From Acanthacorydalis orientalis (lineage: Eukaryota; Arthropoda; Insecta; Megaloptera; Corydalidae), in contig CM068325.1 in the NCBI GenBank assembly GCA_034766995.1, positions 4,041,946 to 4,105,945 of the forward strand: DNA of 64,000 bases. Reading direction: 5' to 3'. The notes beneath the pieces are model-generated. The model ran no database searches and was not told the origin of the DNA. It saw only the letters and a list, made by a program, of their open reading frames with translations. Shown piece by piece: positions 1 to 11,214 of the stretch. The stretch's first letter is position 1. Each line of letters starts with the position of its first letter. Both the position numbers and the translations under genes were made by a program.

Positions 1-423
1 ATACATGTGGATATATATAAAAAAAAACCACCCCCGAGTACAAAATGTGTCAATATGTAATTAATACGGATTTCGGCACTCACACTTCGCATTAATCATC
101 TGATCTATCCATCTATGATGATACACATTTTATGAAAAATGATTGATCATTTATAAAACACTTAATTGGCTTCATTCACTCAATTTAATAAACGAGTTTA
201 TGTGCGATTTTATTAATTCCTGATATTTTCATATCGGACGACGTGTCCGCGCCACTATTCGGTAATTGTATTCGTCGGGATCGACGTCCACAGTCGGTCC
301 TGTCCGTCGTCCCGCCGTCCCGCACTCACTAATACCATTTTTTTTATATACACGCGCGAAATCATCGACCTGATTGAACGTTTCAATCAGACTGGAATGA
401 AATAAATAAATAAACAGATAAAT
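1..423. other. AT-rich intergenic start with a small CpG-rich patch
   Basis: No coding signal is visible. The stretch is AT-rich apart from about 236-330, which is rich in CpG and in CGTCC/GTCCG words. No known element is recognised. Confidence 0.5.
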
Positions 424-446
424 TATATATATATATATATATATAT
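424..446. repeat. (TA)n microsatellite
   Basis: This is a perfect TA run of about 11 units. It is followed by a short GA/GT-rich purine stretch to about 470. Confidence 0.9.
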
Positions 447-663
447 GAGGAGAGAGTGTGTGTGTGAAGCGAGAACAACGGACCGGAACATTGAGTGAAA
501 GAAATTAAGAGAAACCGTAGTTCGGTCATATTTTAAATGAAATTAAATGAAACGAAACGCGGAAAAAAAATAACTCACCAAACAAAATGTAATTCATAAC
601 ATTGCAAGATTAAATCCAGAGCAATTCCTTAAAAAATATCATAAATCAGAAATAAAATTTCGA

Positions 664-808
664 GACCGGAGCGGCGCGGCGCGACGTCGACGCCCGGTCG
701 GATCGGGCGCGCGGGCGCCGGAGTCTGGCGGTACGCGGCCGGAGCGCGCGCCGAGCGCGACGACGCTCGAACCGGCGCTCGTCGGCGACGACGACGACGG
801 CGGGGCGG
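664..808. other. CpG-rich island 1
   Basis: About 145 bp consist almost wholly of G and C with very dense CpG, including GCGGCGCGGCGCGACGTCG and a run of four GAC units near 786-798. AT-rich DNA lies on both sides. It could be a regulatory island or an unrecognised exon; no protein domain is visible. Confidence 0.6.
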
Positions 809-860
809 AATATGAAATATATATTTCTTATGCTAATTTCTTAAATTGCAGCACAATTTT
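809..860. promoter_or_regulatory. AT-rich core beside a CpG island, possible conserved non-coding element
   Basis: An AT-rich segment with ATGCTAATTT and TTAAATTGCAGC words lies directly next to the CpG island and ends at a (CA)n run. TAAT words are typical of homeodomain binding. The regulatory role is an inference from composition only. Confidence 0.15.
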
Positions 861-937
861 CCGCGCGCACACACACACGCACAAGTTTCAATACCTATTA
901 CACACACACATGTACATATTTTTTATATATATATATA
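861..937. repeat. CA and TA microsatellites
   Basis: Two short CA runs (about 864-882 and 900-910) are followed by a TA run at 924-937. Confidence 0.85.
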
Positions 938-1220
938 ACTTAGAAGTATTCAAATGTTACCCAGTTCTTATCCCGCCTATCATGAAAAAAATGCACTCTT
1001 CCCGATGATAATTCACTCGACGGACTTTTACATATTTCTAAAGTTAGGGCTGTTCAGCGGCTCTTTTCGTGATTGCATCGACGGAACAACATCAAGAATT
1101 TGTTGTCAGACTGTCTGGATGAATAAAAGAGACAACTTTATGTTTATGCATGCGCAGGACAACCAGGGGATTGAAACAGTAATCGAGTCGAACGATCGTC
1201 GAGAAAATATTTCAAATTTC

Positions 1221-1720
1221 GATCGATTAAAACTAGTTCTGGATCAAAATAGGGTCAGTGTCTGGGAGAAATATCAATAATACACAAGGATTTCAAATTT
1301 CAGACCTGTATTTGAAACGATAAGTCGACAGGACAGCTTTAAATCTTTGCCGAATGGACAGAGTATTGAATTATGAATAATTTTGATTAGTACAAATCTT
1401 TGTATGCTAAGATATATGCCTATAATTTATGGTAGAGTGCCGGATCTCTTCTAAAAAAAATCACCAATACTTCCATAGCTCCGTATGTCAAGGTACAGGT
1501 CTGTGTCTTAAAATATAGTGTCTAAATTTTTCTAAAAAAAATCACGAGTCCTTATAGACGTATGAACAATTTCTATCCGAATAACGATAAATAAAACTAG
1601 TTTTGGGCGAAAACAGTGAGTGCTTGAGAAAAGAACAAATTATGTACAAGGATTTCAAAATTTCAGACTGTTTTCAAACAAGTAAACTATCAGACACCAC
1701 TTTAAAGTCTCACTGAAACG
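1221..1720 (+). repeat. Two-copy tandem repeat, period about 362-364 bp
   Basis: The word AAAACTAGTT occurs near 1229 and 1593. ACAAGGATTTCAAA occurs near 1284 and 1646. Shared text continues through the CAGAC(C)TGT and ACTTTAAA words that follow. The spacing is 362-364 bp, about twice the 182 bp common in other arrays here. Copies are diverged. A 108-codon reading frame at 954-1280 crosses the first copy and is probably not a gene. Confidence 0.7.
1430..1560 (-). repeat. Fragment of the ~80 bp satellite family, reverse orientation
   Basis: Between the two copies of the 364 bp repeat lie two units with TCTAAAAAAAATCAC at about 80 bp spacing, plus CAGGTCTGTGT. These match the reverse complement of the T-tract/ACAGGCCTGTATT family seen at 21.2-22.9 kb. 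Divergence is high. Confidence 0.5.
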
Positions 1721-2200
1721 GACTGTATGTTAAATCAGGGACATTGTTACTCAGTTTAAGTACAGACACTTATAAGAAAACGTATTTCAGATCAGACAGT
1801 CGGTAAGAAATTAATTAATTATTTGAAGTTTCAGACAATTACTGAAAATGATATCGAAAAGCCTGTTCAAAAGTTTCTTCAACATTAACATAGAAGACTG
1901 TATTTTTTTTAAATAAATAACTTTTTTTCTGATAGAAATCTACCGGAGTTTGTTAGAAACATGTGTGGGATAAATGCGCGTCGTTTCTGAAAGAAGTTGA
2001 AAGGGGCTGAATCAAAGATTTTCAAGACTGGAACATGCCAGTGCTGACCGGATTGCTTGGGGTCGTTCTGGACTGATCTCAGCTAGTTTCAGGATAAGTT
2101 GGGTCTTATTACACCCGGTCAAGTCCATCAGAGTTGATTTTTCGGCACGTTACGGAACACTGGAGCGTTTCGAGGCCTCGAGACCGGTCCGTACCGACAT
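1720..2200. other. Unassigned AT-rich DNA
   Basis: No repeat, RNA gene or credible coding region is seen. Short ATTAATTAATTA and poly(T) tracts occur near 1810-1930. Confidence 0.5.
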
Positions 2201-2480
2201 TTAGGTCCTCACTCTACACATGTATGCGTGTGTGAGCGGACGTGAGACGGAGAACGAGCGAGAGAAACGGGACGAGCGATTTTTTCCGACCGAATATCGA
2301 ATTTCTTTTCATTCGACCTTAACGAACCCGTACACAAAACCGTGTGTCCCTGTCTCTGTGCGTTTGTGTGCGCGCGTGTGCGTCTGTTTATATTTTTGTA
2401 TATTTGTCTCGGTTCCGATCCCGTCCGGTTCGATCGTCGTCCTCGTCCCGTCACGTCTGTTGTTTACTTGAAATTTGAAA
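2200..2480. other. CpG and GT-rich low-complexity stretch
   Basis: The stretch is rich in GTGTG, GCGCG and CGTCC words. Reading frames on both strands translate to low-complexity Arg/Cys/Val runs, which is typical of spurious frames in GT-rich DNA. Confidence 0.5.
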
Positions 2481-2640
2481 TATTAATTTAGCGAGAGTAA
2501 ATAAATTCACCAAGTAATTTGCGACGAACTTTCGACTCGCGAATACGTGTATACATTTTTTATATTTGTAAATGGAAAATTTACTTTTTTTCGCCTTTCA
2601 TTTTATTACAAGTATGAATTTTAAATATGCACTCGTCGCT

Positions 2641-2692
2641 ACACACACACACACACGTGTATAAGCAGGTTCGCACGTGCGTGTGTGTGCGT
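2641..2692. repeat. (AC)n/(GT)n inverted microsatellite
   Basis: Eight AC units are followed by GTGT and then a GTGC/GTGT run. The AC and GT halves can pair, and alternating purine-pyrimidine DNA can adopt Z-form. Confidence 0.8.
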
Positions 2693-2789
2693 TTGTAAAA
2701 TTCACCTCATTTGCATTTACTTTACGAATACAAGACGTTCATAAATTATTCAAATTATGTATATTCCGTCACCAATATCGTATTACCGT

Positions 2790-3110
2790 TACATATTTAC
2801 GGTCCTTGTCGGTACGGGACGACGGGGACGTCCGGATCGCCGTCCCTGAACAGGATCGACGCCGCGCACCGTCGCCGCTAATCGAAATCTTCACGGATTC
2901 CCGTCCGACAGTCGAACGGGCCGGATGCGCGAGCCGAGGCACGAACAAACACACTGAACACGGTACGGATACGTGGACGACGGTGTCTGAATTCGAACCG
3001 GCGCCGATTCATTTTTAATGCGGACTCGGCGTCCGGCGCGCGCTTCTAATTCATTAATGAGACACTGAAACGATTCAGCGTTCAATTTAAGTACGCGACA
3101 AGTTTATTCG
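2790..3110. other. CpG-rich island with AT-rich 3' core
   Basis: The part at 2800-3045 is CpG-rich. It gives way at about 3046-3105 to an AT-rich core containing CTAATTCATTAATGAG and CTGAAACGATTCAGCG. A close match to the second word (CTGAAACGATTCAACG) recurs at about 13828. The core has the look of a homeodomain-type regulatory element, but this is inference. Confidence 0.3.
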
Positions 3111-3145
3111 TGTCCGTGCCTGTGTGTTTTTCGGGAGAGCAGCGA

Positions 3146-3204
3146 GGATAGAGATAGATAGATAGATAAATAGATAGATAGAGAGCGAGAAAGAGAGAGA
3201 CGGT
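3146..3204. repeat. (GATA)n/(GA)n microsatellite
   Basis: A run of GATA units with one AAAT interruption passes into GAGAGA-rich sequence. Confidence 0.9.
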
Positions 3205-3399
3205 CCGGAATGTCTGGCTGTGAAACATTGCTCGGACGCTGTCGCATCGTTTATTAATAGAAATGTACGGTTACAGTTTCGAGCGCCTCTCTTGGATTGG
3301 AAAACTGTTAAAAGTATTTTTTCTTAAGAAAATACAAACACTACAAGAGTGAATTTATCAGAAATCTCATCGAAATATCATGATAGAAACTTAACAGAA

Positions 3400-4440
3400 T
3401 GGGAAAACAGACAGGAATGATTCTGAAATATCTTTCAAAGCACTCAGACTTCTCGTTCTGGACTTTTTCAATAATTTTAAACGTTCCAAATAATCCAGAT
3501 GTACTTTTCTATCAGACACTGATGTTTCTGATAAGCTTTTGTGAAAATATTTGAAAATATGATCGAAATAAATCTGGTTTTCATGAGAAACACAAACTAT
3601 AGGATTTTCAAAGAGAATTGATGATTTAATTGAAATTATACCTGGATGATTTGAGTTTCTATTCGCTCAGCGACAACAGGAAAGATTTTCTTACTGGACT
3701 TTAAAGATTTTCAAACATGGAACTTGATTGCACTTCAAACCGTTCTCTGAAAATGAAGAAAAATATACTAATAGTAGTTACTAGCAAATATTAAGATTTT
3801 ATATACACTTCTATAAGATACATATAAAAATAGGACCGAAATAAATTTATATACGCCCGGAAACAACCGGGAAGTTTTTTAAACATTCAAGACTTTCAAA
3901 CATGGAACTTGTTTGTATTAAAAACCCAGTTCTGTGTATTAAAAAATTTTATAGTATTTTCTAAAAAAATACTAAGATTTTATATAAATTTCTATAAGAT
4001 ACATATAAAAACTGGACCGAAATAAATTTATATTCGCCTGGAAACAACCGGGAAGATTTTTAAACATTCAAGAATTTCAAACATGGAACTTGCCCGTATT
4101 TAAAACCCATTTCTGCGTATTTAAAAAAATTCTTATCGTATTTTCCAGCAAATACTAAGATTTTATATAAATTATTTCAAGAAAATCCTAAGAATAAGAC
4201 CGGAATAAATTTATTTTCGCCTGGAAACAACCGGGAAGATTTTTAAACTATCAAGAATTTCAAACATGGAACTTGTTTGAATCGTTTTTCTGAATTTTTT
4301 CAATTTTGCAAATAATTCTAATGATACTTTTGAGTAAACACCAGAACATGAGATGGAATTCTGTTAGAATATCCTTGAAATACATTTAAAATCTTACAGA
4401 AACGACCGGAAACATTCAACGTACATTTTTCCAACGAGGA
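3400..4440 (+). repeat. Satellite array A, period 181-190 bp
   Basis: The word CGCCTGGAAACAACCGGGAA and its variants start near 3664, 3854, 4035 and 4218, giving spacings of 190, 181 and 183 bp. Each copy also carries AACATTCAAGAATTTCAAAC and ATGGAACTTG, then ACTAAGATTTTATATA further on. Similarity fades on both sides. The unit contains no start-to-stop reading frame of note. The length is close to a nucleosome repeat. Confidence 0.85.
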
Positions 4441-4680
4441 CCCAATTGAAACGACGATCCGTCGATCGGAAAAAAAAACAACAATCCATAAACGAAATGA
4501 TCGTGTGCATGTGTTCGGGAATCGTTCCACGAGCCGCGCTGAATAATCGAACCGCGCTCGGCGCCGCCTCGCTGCAAGGAAACGACGACGACGACGCCGA
4601 GCCTCGAACGCGTCCCGTCCGTCGACGTGCGCGGCGCGCACGCGAAGGCGAACGAATTCTATTCGCGCTTACATAATTTA
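4440..4680. other. CpG-rich island 2
   Basis: This is a dense CpG stretch with a (GAC)n run near 4585-4600 and CGCGGCGCGCACGCG. Both strands carry short Arg-rich reading frames that look like compositional artefacts. Confidence 0.5.
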
Positions 4681-4884
4681 CACGTGCACTAGTGCGAAAT
4701 TCTAAATTATTACGAGGAATCTATTTATCTTCAACAACAATTCGTTTCATGCGCGGGACCAGAAGGGCTCTAAAAATTAAATTTTAAAATTAATCTCACT
4801 CGCGATTCGCTCTATGCGCCACCGTAAATGATATGTGGATTTTAATCTAAATTTTATGAATTTTTTTTCCCACTGTCATCCGGA

Positions 4885-4938
4885 CACACACACACACACA
4901 CAGACATACACACACGGACACACGGACGGACGGATCGG
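4885..4938. repeat. (CA)n and (GGAC)n low-complexity run
   Basis: CA units are followed by CACGGACACACGGACGGACG. This makes a compound microsatellite. Confidence 0.85.
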
Positions 4939-5144
4939 TTCTCTGTCAACGCGGGTTCGTGCCGCGCGCGCGACAGAGACAGACCGTGCCCGGTCGCGTT
5001 CCATCGAACGTCTCCATCCCCCCGGTCGGTTTTTTTATTCTCCTGAATACATTTTTAATTTTGTTCGACTTGTTTTAGACCCTCGTTCACTGAAAAAAAA
5101 AACATTTCAGATAATTATAATTACCGGCCGACTAATGTGACGCG

Positions 5145-5160
5145 GAGCGGCGCGCCGCTC
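5145..5160. repeat. Perfect 16-bp GC palindrome
   Basis: GAGCGGCGCGCCGCTC reads the same on both strands. A second CGCGCCGC word follows at 5168. It may be a binding site for a dimeric factor or chance in GC-rich DNA. Confidence 0.7.
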
Positions 5161-5216
5161 GCATAACGCGCCGCTTTAAGGTGAAAACTTTTATTTATTT
5201 CATCAAACATTCAACG

Positions 5217-5237
5217 GTGCACGTATTAATCGTGCAC
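5217..5237. repeat. Inverted repeat GTGCACG-7-CGTGCAC
   Basis: Perfect 7-bp arms flank an AT-rich spacer TATTAAT. The spacer itself carries ATTAAT. Confidence 0.7.
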
Positions 5238-5286
5238 TATTTTCGTGTATGGGACGGAAACGTCGACGGGAAATATTCAAGAACGT

Positions 5287-5600
5287 TAATTGGGATGATT
5301 AATCGCGACGGAAGAAGGTGGACGCATGCACGGTACGGTACGGTCGAACGGGATAGATGCATGGGCACAGAACATATCCATTTGAATGGACAATCAGACT
5401 ACTGGGATAAACAAAAAAGATAGATTAACGGACAGACCGTAGAATAAAAAGGAACAGAGAGATCAAACCCTACCCAAAGTACTCAGTTCTTGAATTTTTT
5501 CAAGATCTCAACAATCAGGGATATTCGAAACGATTCCATGGCACTCAAAATCGATTTTTCCATCGGATACACGGGGATAATTCAACTGGATGATCGTTTT
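5287..5600 (+). repeat. Dispersed direct duplication, copy 1 (~320 bp)
   Basis: This copy aligns with 7619-7940 throughout. Shared words include GATGATTAATCG, CGAACGGGATAGATGCATG, CTACCCAAAGTA, GGGATATTCGAAACGATTCC and GGATGATCGT. The offset is 2332 bp at the left end and 2340 bp at the right end, so only small indels separate the copies. The flanks differ. It may be two copies of an unidentified transposable element or a local segmental duplication. The reading frame at 5490-5762 is not kept in copy 2. Confidence 0.85.
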
Positions 5601-5998
5601 CAACAGTGTTTCGAAGACGATGTACCTCTATCACTGTCCTCGAACGAATCCCGATTGTTATTCGACAGGGACGTCGACGAGGTGCATAATCGTAAAGGGG
5701 ATGTCGGTACGGGGAGAGATTTTAAGCGAGACACACCTGCAATCGAACAACCATCGACTTAAATACATGAAGGGATGAAGAATGTTTTGAGAACGTCTTC
5801 GAAAAATCACTGATCGACGATTCAATCAACTGCTCGATCATCCTACGGTGTTTTCTTAAAAAAATCTTAAAATAGGATGTGTAATTGATATGCAAATTAA
5901 GATTTCGAATGAACAGACCTTGAAGAAAACAAAGAAATCGATAGAACGTAGGGGAGATGAAGACAAGTAGATGGGTGTATTTTTGATACAGTACCCAT
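5600..5998. other. Unassigned DNA with octamer-like motif
   Basis: No gene is recognised. A POU-type octamer word ATGCAAAT lies at about 5889-5896 in an AT-rich setting. A single short word like this is expected by chance. Confidence 0.3.
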
Positions 5999-6012
5999 TT
6001 ATATATATATAT

Positions 6013-6043
<31 letters not shown>

Positions 6044-6060
6044 GACAAAGAGAGAGAGAT
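5999..6060. repeat. (TA)n/(GA)n microsatellite
   Basis: About 22 TA units with one AAAT interruption are followed by AGAGAGAGAG. Confidence 0.9.
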
Positions 6061-6094
6061 GATTGTCATCTCAATCCGTTCGATATGGAAACGA

Positions 6095-6420
6095 TACAAC
6101 AGAGCGGCCCCGGTTCGACCGGACGTCGATGTGAAGAATCAAACCCGCGACCATATGTCGCAAACCGCCGAATCCATTTTCTTCCCGTTTTGCTTAGCGC
6201 CACGTTTTTTTCCGGTCGCTCGTCCGTCCTTCTCAGGTGCAAACCGACCGGACGACCGCTGTCTCTAGTGTCGTCCGGTCCGACGACGGCGACGTTTCGC
6301 ACATTCCGTGCCCGCGCGTTTTTCACCCTCGCCCGTCCGTCCGCCCGCCGCGCCGTTCGCAACCCATTCACGTCCCGATCGACCGTGCGTGTGCGTGTGA
6401 TAAGCGATACACAAAACCGA
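6095..6420. other. CpG-rich island 3
   Basis: This stretch is dense in CGTCCG and CGACGG words. Overlapping frames are open on both strands, for example 5971-6513 and 6066-6371. That is what stop-poor GC-rich DNA produces by chance. No domain is seen. Confidence 0.45.
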
Positions 6421-6750
6421 CTGACCGGTCTCTATATTGAAATAATTTCGTTCGGAGCACTGACACACACACAGAGAGAGTCGACCACAGAATTCTACAC
6501 ATTTGCGGGGTAAGAGACCGACGGACCGGGTGCGTGCGCGTGTTTTTTTCCCATTTATTAATTACTCGGCGACCGTTCACGGACCTCGATCCGGATAGAG
6601 TTCCGGGTAAATCGACACGGGATCGCGGATCGTTTCCGGTCAGAAGAAGAACGCGAGCCGCTCGGACGACGGTCTAGTAAGCTCGGACCGAGCGCCGTCT
6701 AGAATTCTGCACGAAGACATTTCCGACAATCCGCACTCACTCGCCAACCG

Positions 6751-6779
6751 TCTATCTATCTATCTATCTATCTATATAT
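6751..6779. repeat. (TATC)n microsatellite
   Basis: Six to seven TATC units end in TATATATT. Confidence 0.9.
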
Positions 6780-6901
6780 TTTTTTTCCTTTCTATTCTGT
6801 TTCAATTCCATGTCGTCGAGATGAATCTACACACTCAGTCGGGTCTCTCGGTTCGGCCGATATCCAAGCGTGACCATACACCACATCTGTTCCATGTACG
6901 T

Positions 6902-6923
6902 TTATATATATATATATATATAT
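6902..6923. repeat. (TA)n microsatellite
   Basis: A perfect TA run of 11 units. Confidence 0.9.
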
Positions 6924-7194
6924 GTTTCGGTAACGTGCGACCACCCCCTCGGTCCATCCACTAGCGCGTCCGCCCGCCCGCCCAGCCACCCGATCACCGG
7001 ACCGACAACGACGTGTATCTGTCTCCGGATCTCACACCGAACTCCGGTGCCGAGATATGAGTATGTGTCGGCGGATATCTACCACTCTTTCTCTCACTCT
7101 GCATGTGTGTGTGTCTGTGTACACCCTCATCCCGTACCATCGCCGTCGACCAAACAACTGGCTAGATGGTATCACTAACAAGTCACGACATGCT

Positions 7195-7245
7195 GTTTTC
7201 ATAAATGGCTTTATGGCTTTATTTTTCATATAAGCGCGCCGCTTT
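7195..7245. promoter_or_regulatory. Possible regulatory element with paired TTTATGGC words
   Basis: ATGGCTTTATGGCTTTATTT precedes a GCGCGCCGC block. TTTATGG matches the known preference of posterior Hox/Cdx homeodomains. Function is inferred only from these words. Confidence 0.2.
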
Positions 7246-7291
7246 TTTTCCCGCCTCCTTCGAGTCTTTGTCTCTTTTCTTATCTACTCTC

Positions 7292-7312
7292 TTATATATC
7301 TATATATCTATC

Positions 7313-7350
<38 letters not shown>

Positions 7351-7351
7351 A
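7292..7351. repeat. (TATC)/(TA)n/(TG)n compound microsatellite
   Basis: TATC-like units pass into a TA run and then TG units. Confidence 0.9.
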
Positions 7352-7618
7352 GTGCAGAATAGAAACAGAAATACTAATCGGGACAACTTAATTGGAACAA
7401 GCGATATTTCCACCCGTGAATGGGAATCTCGTGCGATTGGAACGTCGGGAGACGGTTCGGACCGTCGGCGGTGTTTCTTTTGTACTGTCGTTTGTCAATT
7501 GAAAAGATTTCTGTATCAGGATTCTAGCTTATTGAGATCTCGAATGTATTTGTACTGATCACACACGGTTCTTGTTCGAACTGGACGATTTGTGAAGGAG
7601 AAAAATGTTTAAAAACAG

Positions 7619-7940
7619 TAATTGTGATGATTAATCGAGACGAAAAAAGATGTATACATGTACGAAACGGTACGATCGAACGGGATAGATGCATGAAACG
7701 AAATATATTCATTTGAGTGAACAATCAGACTATTGTGATAAACAAAGAAGATAAATGTACGGGCAGGCGGTAGAATAAAAAGAAAGAAAGGGATCAAACT
7801 CTACCCAAAGTAGTCAGTTCTTGAATTTCTTTCAAGATCTCAGTAATCGGGGATATTCGAAACGATTCCATGATACTTAAATCGACTTTCCATCGGATCC
7901 AGGTATATAAATTGGGATAATTCAATGGGATGATCGTATA
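7619..7940 (+). repeat. Dispersed direct duplication, copy 2 (~320 bp)
   Basis: This is the partner of 5287-5600. Identity is high by eye over the full length, with only short indels. No terminal inverted repeats or target-site duplication could be defined at its edges. Confidence 0.85.
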
Positions 7941-8435
7941 AATCGTTGAAATGACATAACTGCATGTATCTTTAAGGTGTACATCTTCCAGGAATGGTCA
8001 GATATTCCAGATTTATCGACTTAAATCAAATCTGTCGACTGCCTTACATCAAATCATGTCTTGTGTCAATCTGTCAGCTGTTAATGCCTGTGAAGTGCAC
8101 TCGGGTCTATCAGATCTGTTCGAGTCTCGTCTAATCGGTCCTGTTATATTATCAGACTTGTTCATATTTCTCACATTTACCGAGTATAAAGAAAAAATAA
8201 GTATTCACTGGGATTCCAGTGACCTGCAAACAGTATACAGGCAACGCCTGGACGGGAGGATCGAAATCTGTGGTGTAATTAATTGAAAATGTAACCGGAA
8301 CTTCTTGTTTGAATCATGAAAATTCTGTAGAGTGTGAGAATCGGATAGGGGATGTTTCAGGACGTTTCGCGGACAGTCTATCGGTTTCTAGTTATCGACA
8401 GTCGGGTTTGAATCGAGGCTCTCGATGAAACAGAA
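7940..8435. other. Unassigned DNA with a short GATC-type patch
   Basis: No gene is seen. A patch at about 8100-8165 has TATCAGATCTGTTCGAG and TTATCAGACTTG. These resemble the GATC-rich array at 43.2-44.4 kb. Confidence 0.35.
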
Positions 8436-8479
8436 TGATTGTCCTGTACGGAGCGACTGGACGTGTATTCCTCTACACA

Positions 8480-9075
8480 GTGTCGAAATGGACGGTCGGA
8501 AGGACAAGCGGGCCCGCCGCCATCGGCGCCGGCCGAAGAAAAAGCGACCCGACCGCGTCCCCGATCCCGAAACGCCGGTTCCCACTTATCGTGCGTAGTG
8601 CCCGTCGTCCCACAACGGATGTCGCCGTGTGGCGGCGCGTGCAGATGGCATCGAGGCGCTCCGCCCACCGTCTGTACGGTTCCGGTCGGTCGTCGGGCGG
8701 CTCGCACCCGCCGCGCGAGCGACGCGACCGGCGGCTCGCGTACCGTCCGTTCGTCTATCCCGCGCCCTCGACACGCACAGAGAGAGCGAGCGAGTTCGCA
8801 CCCCGCGCGCGCGCGCGTCCGCCGTATCATCGCCGAACGCCCTCGGGACCCCCGCGTCGATTAAGTGCCGCGCGCGTCCCGCCTCGCCGCCGCGCCGGCC
8901 CTCGCACATTCGACCGCGAGCCCGCTATGCAATGTAACTGTGGAATTTTAATTAAATTGATACTTGGTTATTTCATCTACGACCCGTGCCCGCGCGCTAC
9001 GGCGCACCCGCCCGCCTCGCTCCGGCACGACCGTCTCCCCCGCGTCCCCGGACCCGCACACGTACGTACAGATCG
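8480..9075. other. CpG-rich island 4 split by an AT-rich core
   Basis: CpG-dense DNA runs at 8480-8930 and 8985-9075. The AT-rich core between them is listed separately. The longest open frame of the window (8435-9229, plus strand, 264 codons) crosses this island. It reads as Arg/Pro/Ala-rich low complexity and overlaps comparable frames on both strands, so I do not call it a gene. The island could hold an exon or promoter that cannot be recognised unaided. Confidence 0.5.
8925..8988. promoter_or_regulatory. AT-rich core inside CpG island, candidate conserved non-coding element
   Basis: The core reads TATGCAATGTAACTGTGG, then TTTTAATTAAATTGAT. The abrupt change from CpG-rich to a complex AT-rich sequence and back resembles a conserved enhancer with homeodomain sites. 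This is inference from sequence texture. Confidence 0.25.
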
Positions 9076-9103
9076 GGATACAGGACCGCTGTATGTTAAT
9101 ATA

Positions 9104-9146
9104 CATACACACACACAAATATATATATATATATATACATACAAAT
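9104..9146. repeat. (CA)n(TA)n microsatellite
   Basis: CA units pass into a TA run ending in ACATACAAATG. Confidence 0.9.
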
Positions 9147-9242
9147 GTAAATATCCTGTCCGTATTGTAGATTTATCTGTCAAAAAGCTTTTTGCACGAA
9201 TTCTCCTCGAGTCTGTTTTTGATTCTTAAATAAATACATAAA

Positions 9243-9294
9243 TACACACACACACACACATATATTTATAAATATATATATATATATATATATA
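9243..9294. repeat. (CA)n(TA)n microsatellite
   Basis: About nine CA units are followed by TA runs with short TTTATAA interruptions. Confidence 0.9.
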
Positions 9295-9579
9295 ATTATT
9301 CAGCATATAAATTCCGAAAAGAGTCAAACGTACGGATGATTTAATCATCAAGAATTTTAGAAATGATAGAAATTCGAAACAGAGAAACCGTCGAACGTTG
9401 TTCGTTGTGATGCGGATCAGACCGCGAATCGAAGCCGAAGCCTTGGAAGACCGGACTGTCTTGTTCGAGACGAGCGATATCCTCTTGTTTATCGAGGTAG
9501 AAATCCTTAAAAGTCTCTCCATCGAGACAGAAGACTCGAAATGTGACATGAACAAAACCGTACCTCGGTGGTTCGATCA

Positions 9580-10290
9580 TTAGATTTAGATTTTGTGAAA
9601 ACAGACCGACTTACTGAACCGAAAAGGCGACAATCGATCGGAATTTGTAATAAAACAGTCGACTGGTTCGATAAACGATTGACTGGTCGAACTGATAATC
9701 GAAAAACCGACCGACTTGATGATAATAAAACGTCCGGTCGATCGAAAAACAATCCGATTGCAGAACAATCGACCGAATCGATATAAAAAACAGTCGATTG
9801 GAAACCAATCGACCGGAACTGACAATAAAACAATCGACTGACTTCAATATCAAGCGATTCGCTGGTACAGTAAACGATTGATCGCTTGAAAACAAACCGT
9901 CGACTGAACTGATGATAGAACGATCGACTGGAAACGGATTCGAGCCGACCGACTGATTGACGTGGAAGGAGAACGGTCGATTTTCGTCGATCGACTGAAC
10001 TGCTAGTGAAACAGTCGATTGATTTGAAACGAACTGACGATCAGACAAATTGATAAAGTCGACAGTGGAACAGTTGAGAGTTCACAGAACGATCGGTCGA
10101 ATTGTGAAGGGAAAGAATCGATTAGGAACAAATCGACAGTCGAACGATTGACCGAAATGATGATAAACAATTGACTGAATTCAATAGTCGATTGGAAACA
10201 AATTAACAGTCGAACAATTGACTAATTTGAAGATTGAACAATTGACTGAATCCAGAATAAGACAATCGATTCCAATATCTGACAAACAAT
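9580..10290. repeat. Minisatellite array B, TCGACTG/TCGATTG motif
   Basis: Words such as AATCGACTGA, CAGTCGATTGGAAAC, ACAATCGACC and GATAATAAAAC recur every 20-40 bp over about 700 bp. Copies are heavily shuffled and no clean period holds. Reading frames that cross it (for example 9611-10048, minus strand) simply reflect the repeat. It stops at about 10290. Confidence 0.75.
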
Positions 10291-11175
10291 GAAAACAGAA
10301 TTAGAGAGGCGTTTTTTAATCGTTCAGTCCTGACTCTGAGTGCCTTAATCGATGTTCACAATCGTACCGTTGGCCTATACACAGATTTACTAGTTTCGTT
10401 CGATCCATACTTCAAGCCTGATACTTCTCAGGGTATCGTGGCAGGTCCTTGATTTTAATATCGTTATGCAGGGACATAGAATGGACTGTAAACAAATATT
10501 GAGATTTCTGTGAGGCCAGTCTATAATACCAGCAACAGAAAAGTAACTGAAAAGGTCAGACATCACTATCAAACCGAAAAGATGTCCTGATAACTGAATC
10601 GGTTTAATTACAGAAGATCATTGATTTATAAGGCTGAAAATGTATGCTGATTAAGGAATTTCGTGCAAGATCACCATACAGATTAACCAAACAGTATATA
10701 AAGATAAAATAAATAGATAAAACGACGGATTTTCTTTGAAAATCAGGACACAGGCATCGAAAAGGAACAGAAATTTCCATTAAACCTGATAACTCTGCTC
10801 GTAATCGATATCTTCCCTCCCCGACCAGAAAACCGCAAGGAATATCCGTACCGGTCGCTGATTTTCACGAGGGCGGACTCAGATCCGGTGTCAGACCGCG
10901 GATCTTCGCGCAGTCGTTCGAAATCCGGGACGGTCAGCAATTGAAGCGACACCGGAATCCACGAAGACCGGATTTCTTTTTTATCAAACAATCGAAGAAA
11001 TCCGTTCTCTTTCATCCCGGACACCCGTGTGCCGCTCCAAAGGACTTTCGACACGTTCGATGCGTCGTCCGTGGGGGATGATTCCGAGCAGGGCGAGTGA
11101 GAGGGACGGAAAGATGTTTCGGAGGAAAAACAGCGCGTCGTTTTTTAAAATTTCCCATTTTCCGACCGTTAATTG
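10290..11175. other. Unassigned DNA
   Basis: No recognisable gene, array or mobile element is seen. The part at 10800-11120 has mixed composition with more CpG. A 103-codon minus-strand frame at 10743-11054 has no recognisable domain. Confidence 0.45.
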
Positions 11176-11180
11176 TGTTT

Positions 11181-11181
11181 G

Positions 11182-11214
<33 letters not shown>

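Noticed and set aside
3146..3204. Telomere-type repeat
   Set aside because: The unit is GATA, not TTAGG, TTAGGG or another known telomere motif. No TTAGG-type array was seen in the window.
5889..5896. POU octamer as an enhancer
   Set aside because: One eight-base match in AT-rich DNA is not evidence without clustering or conservation.
8435..9229. Longest open frame, 264 codons, plus strand
   Set aside because: It lies in a CpG-rich, stop-poor island with equally open frames on both strands. The peptide is Arg/Pro/Ala-rich and ends in a CA/TA microsatellite. No domain is seen.
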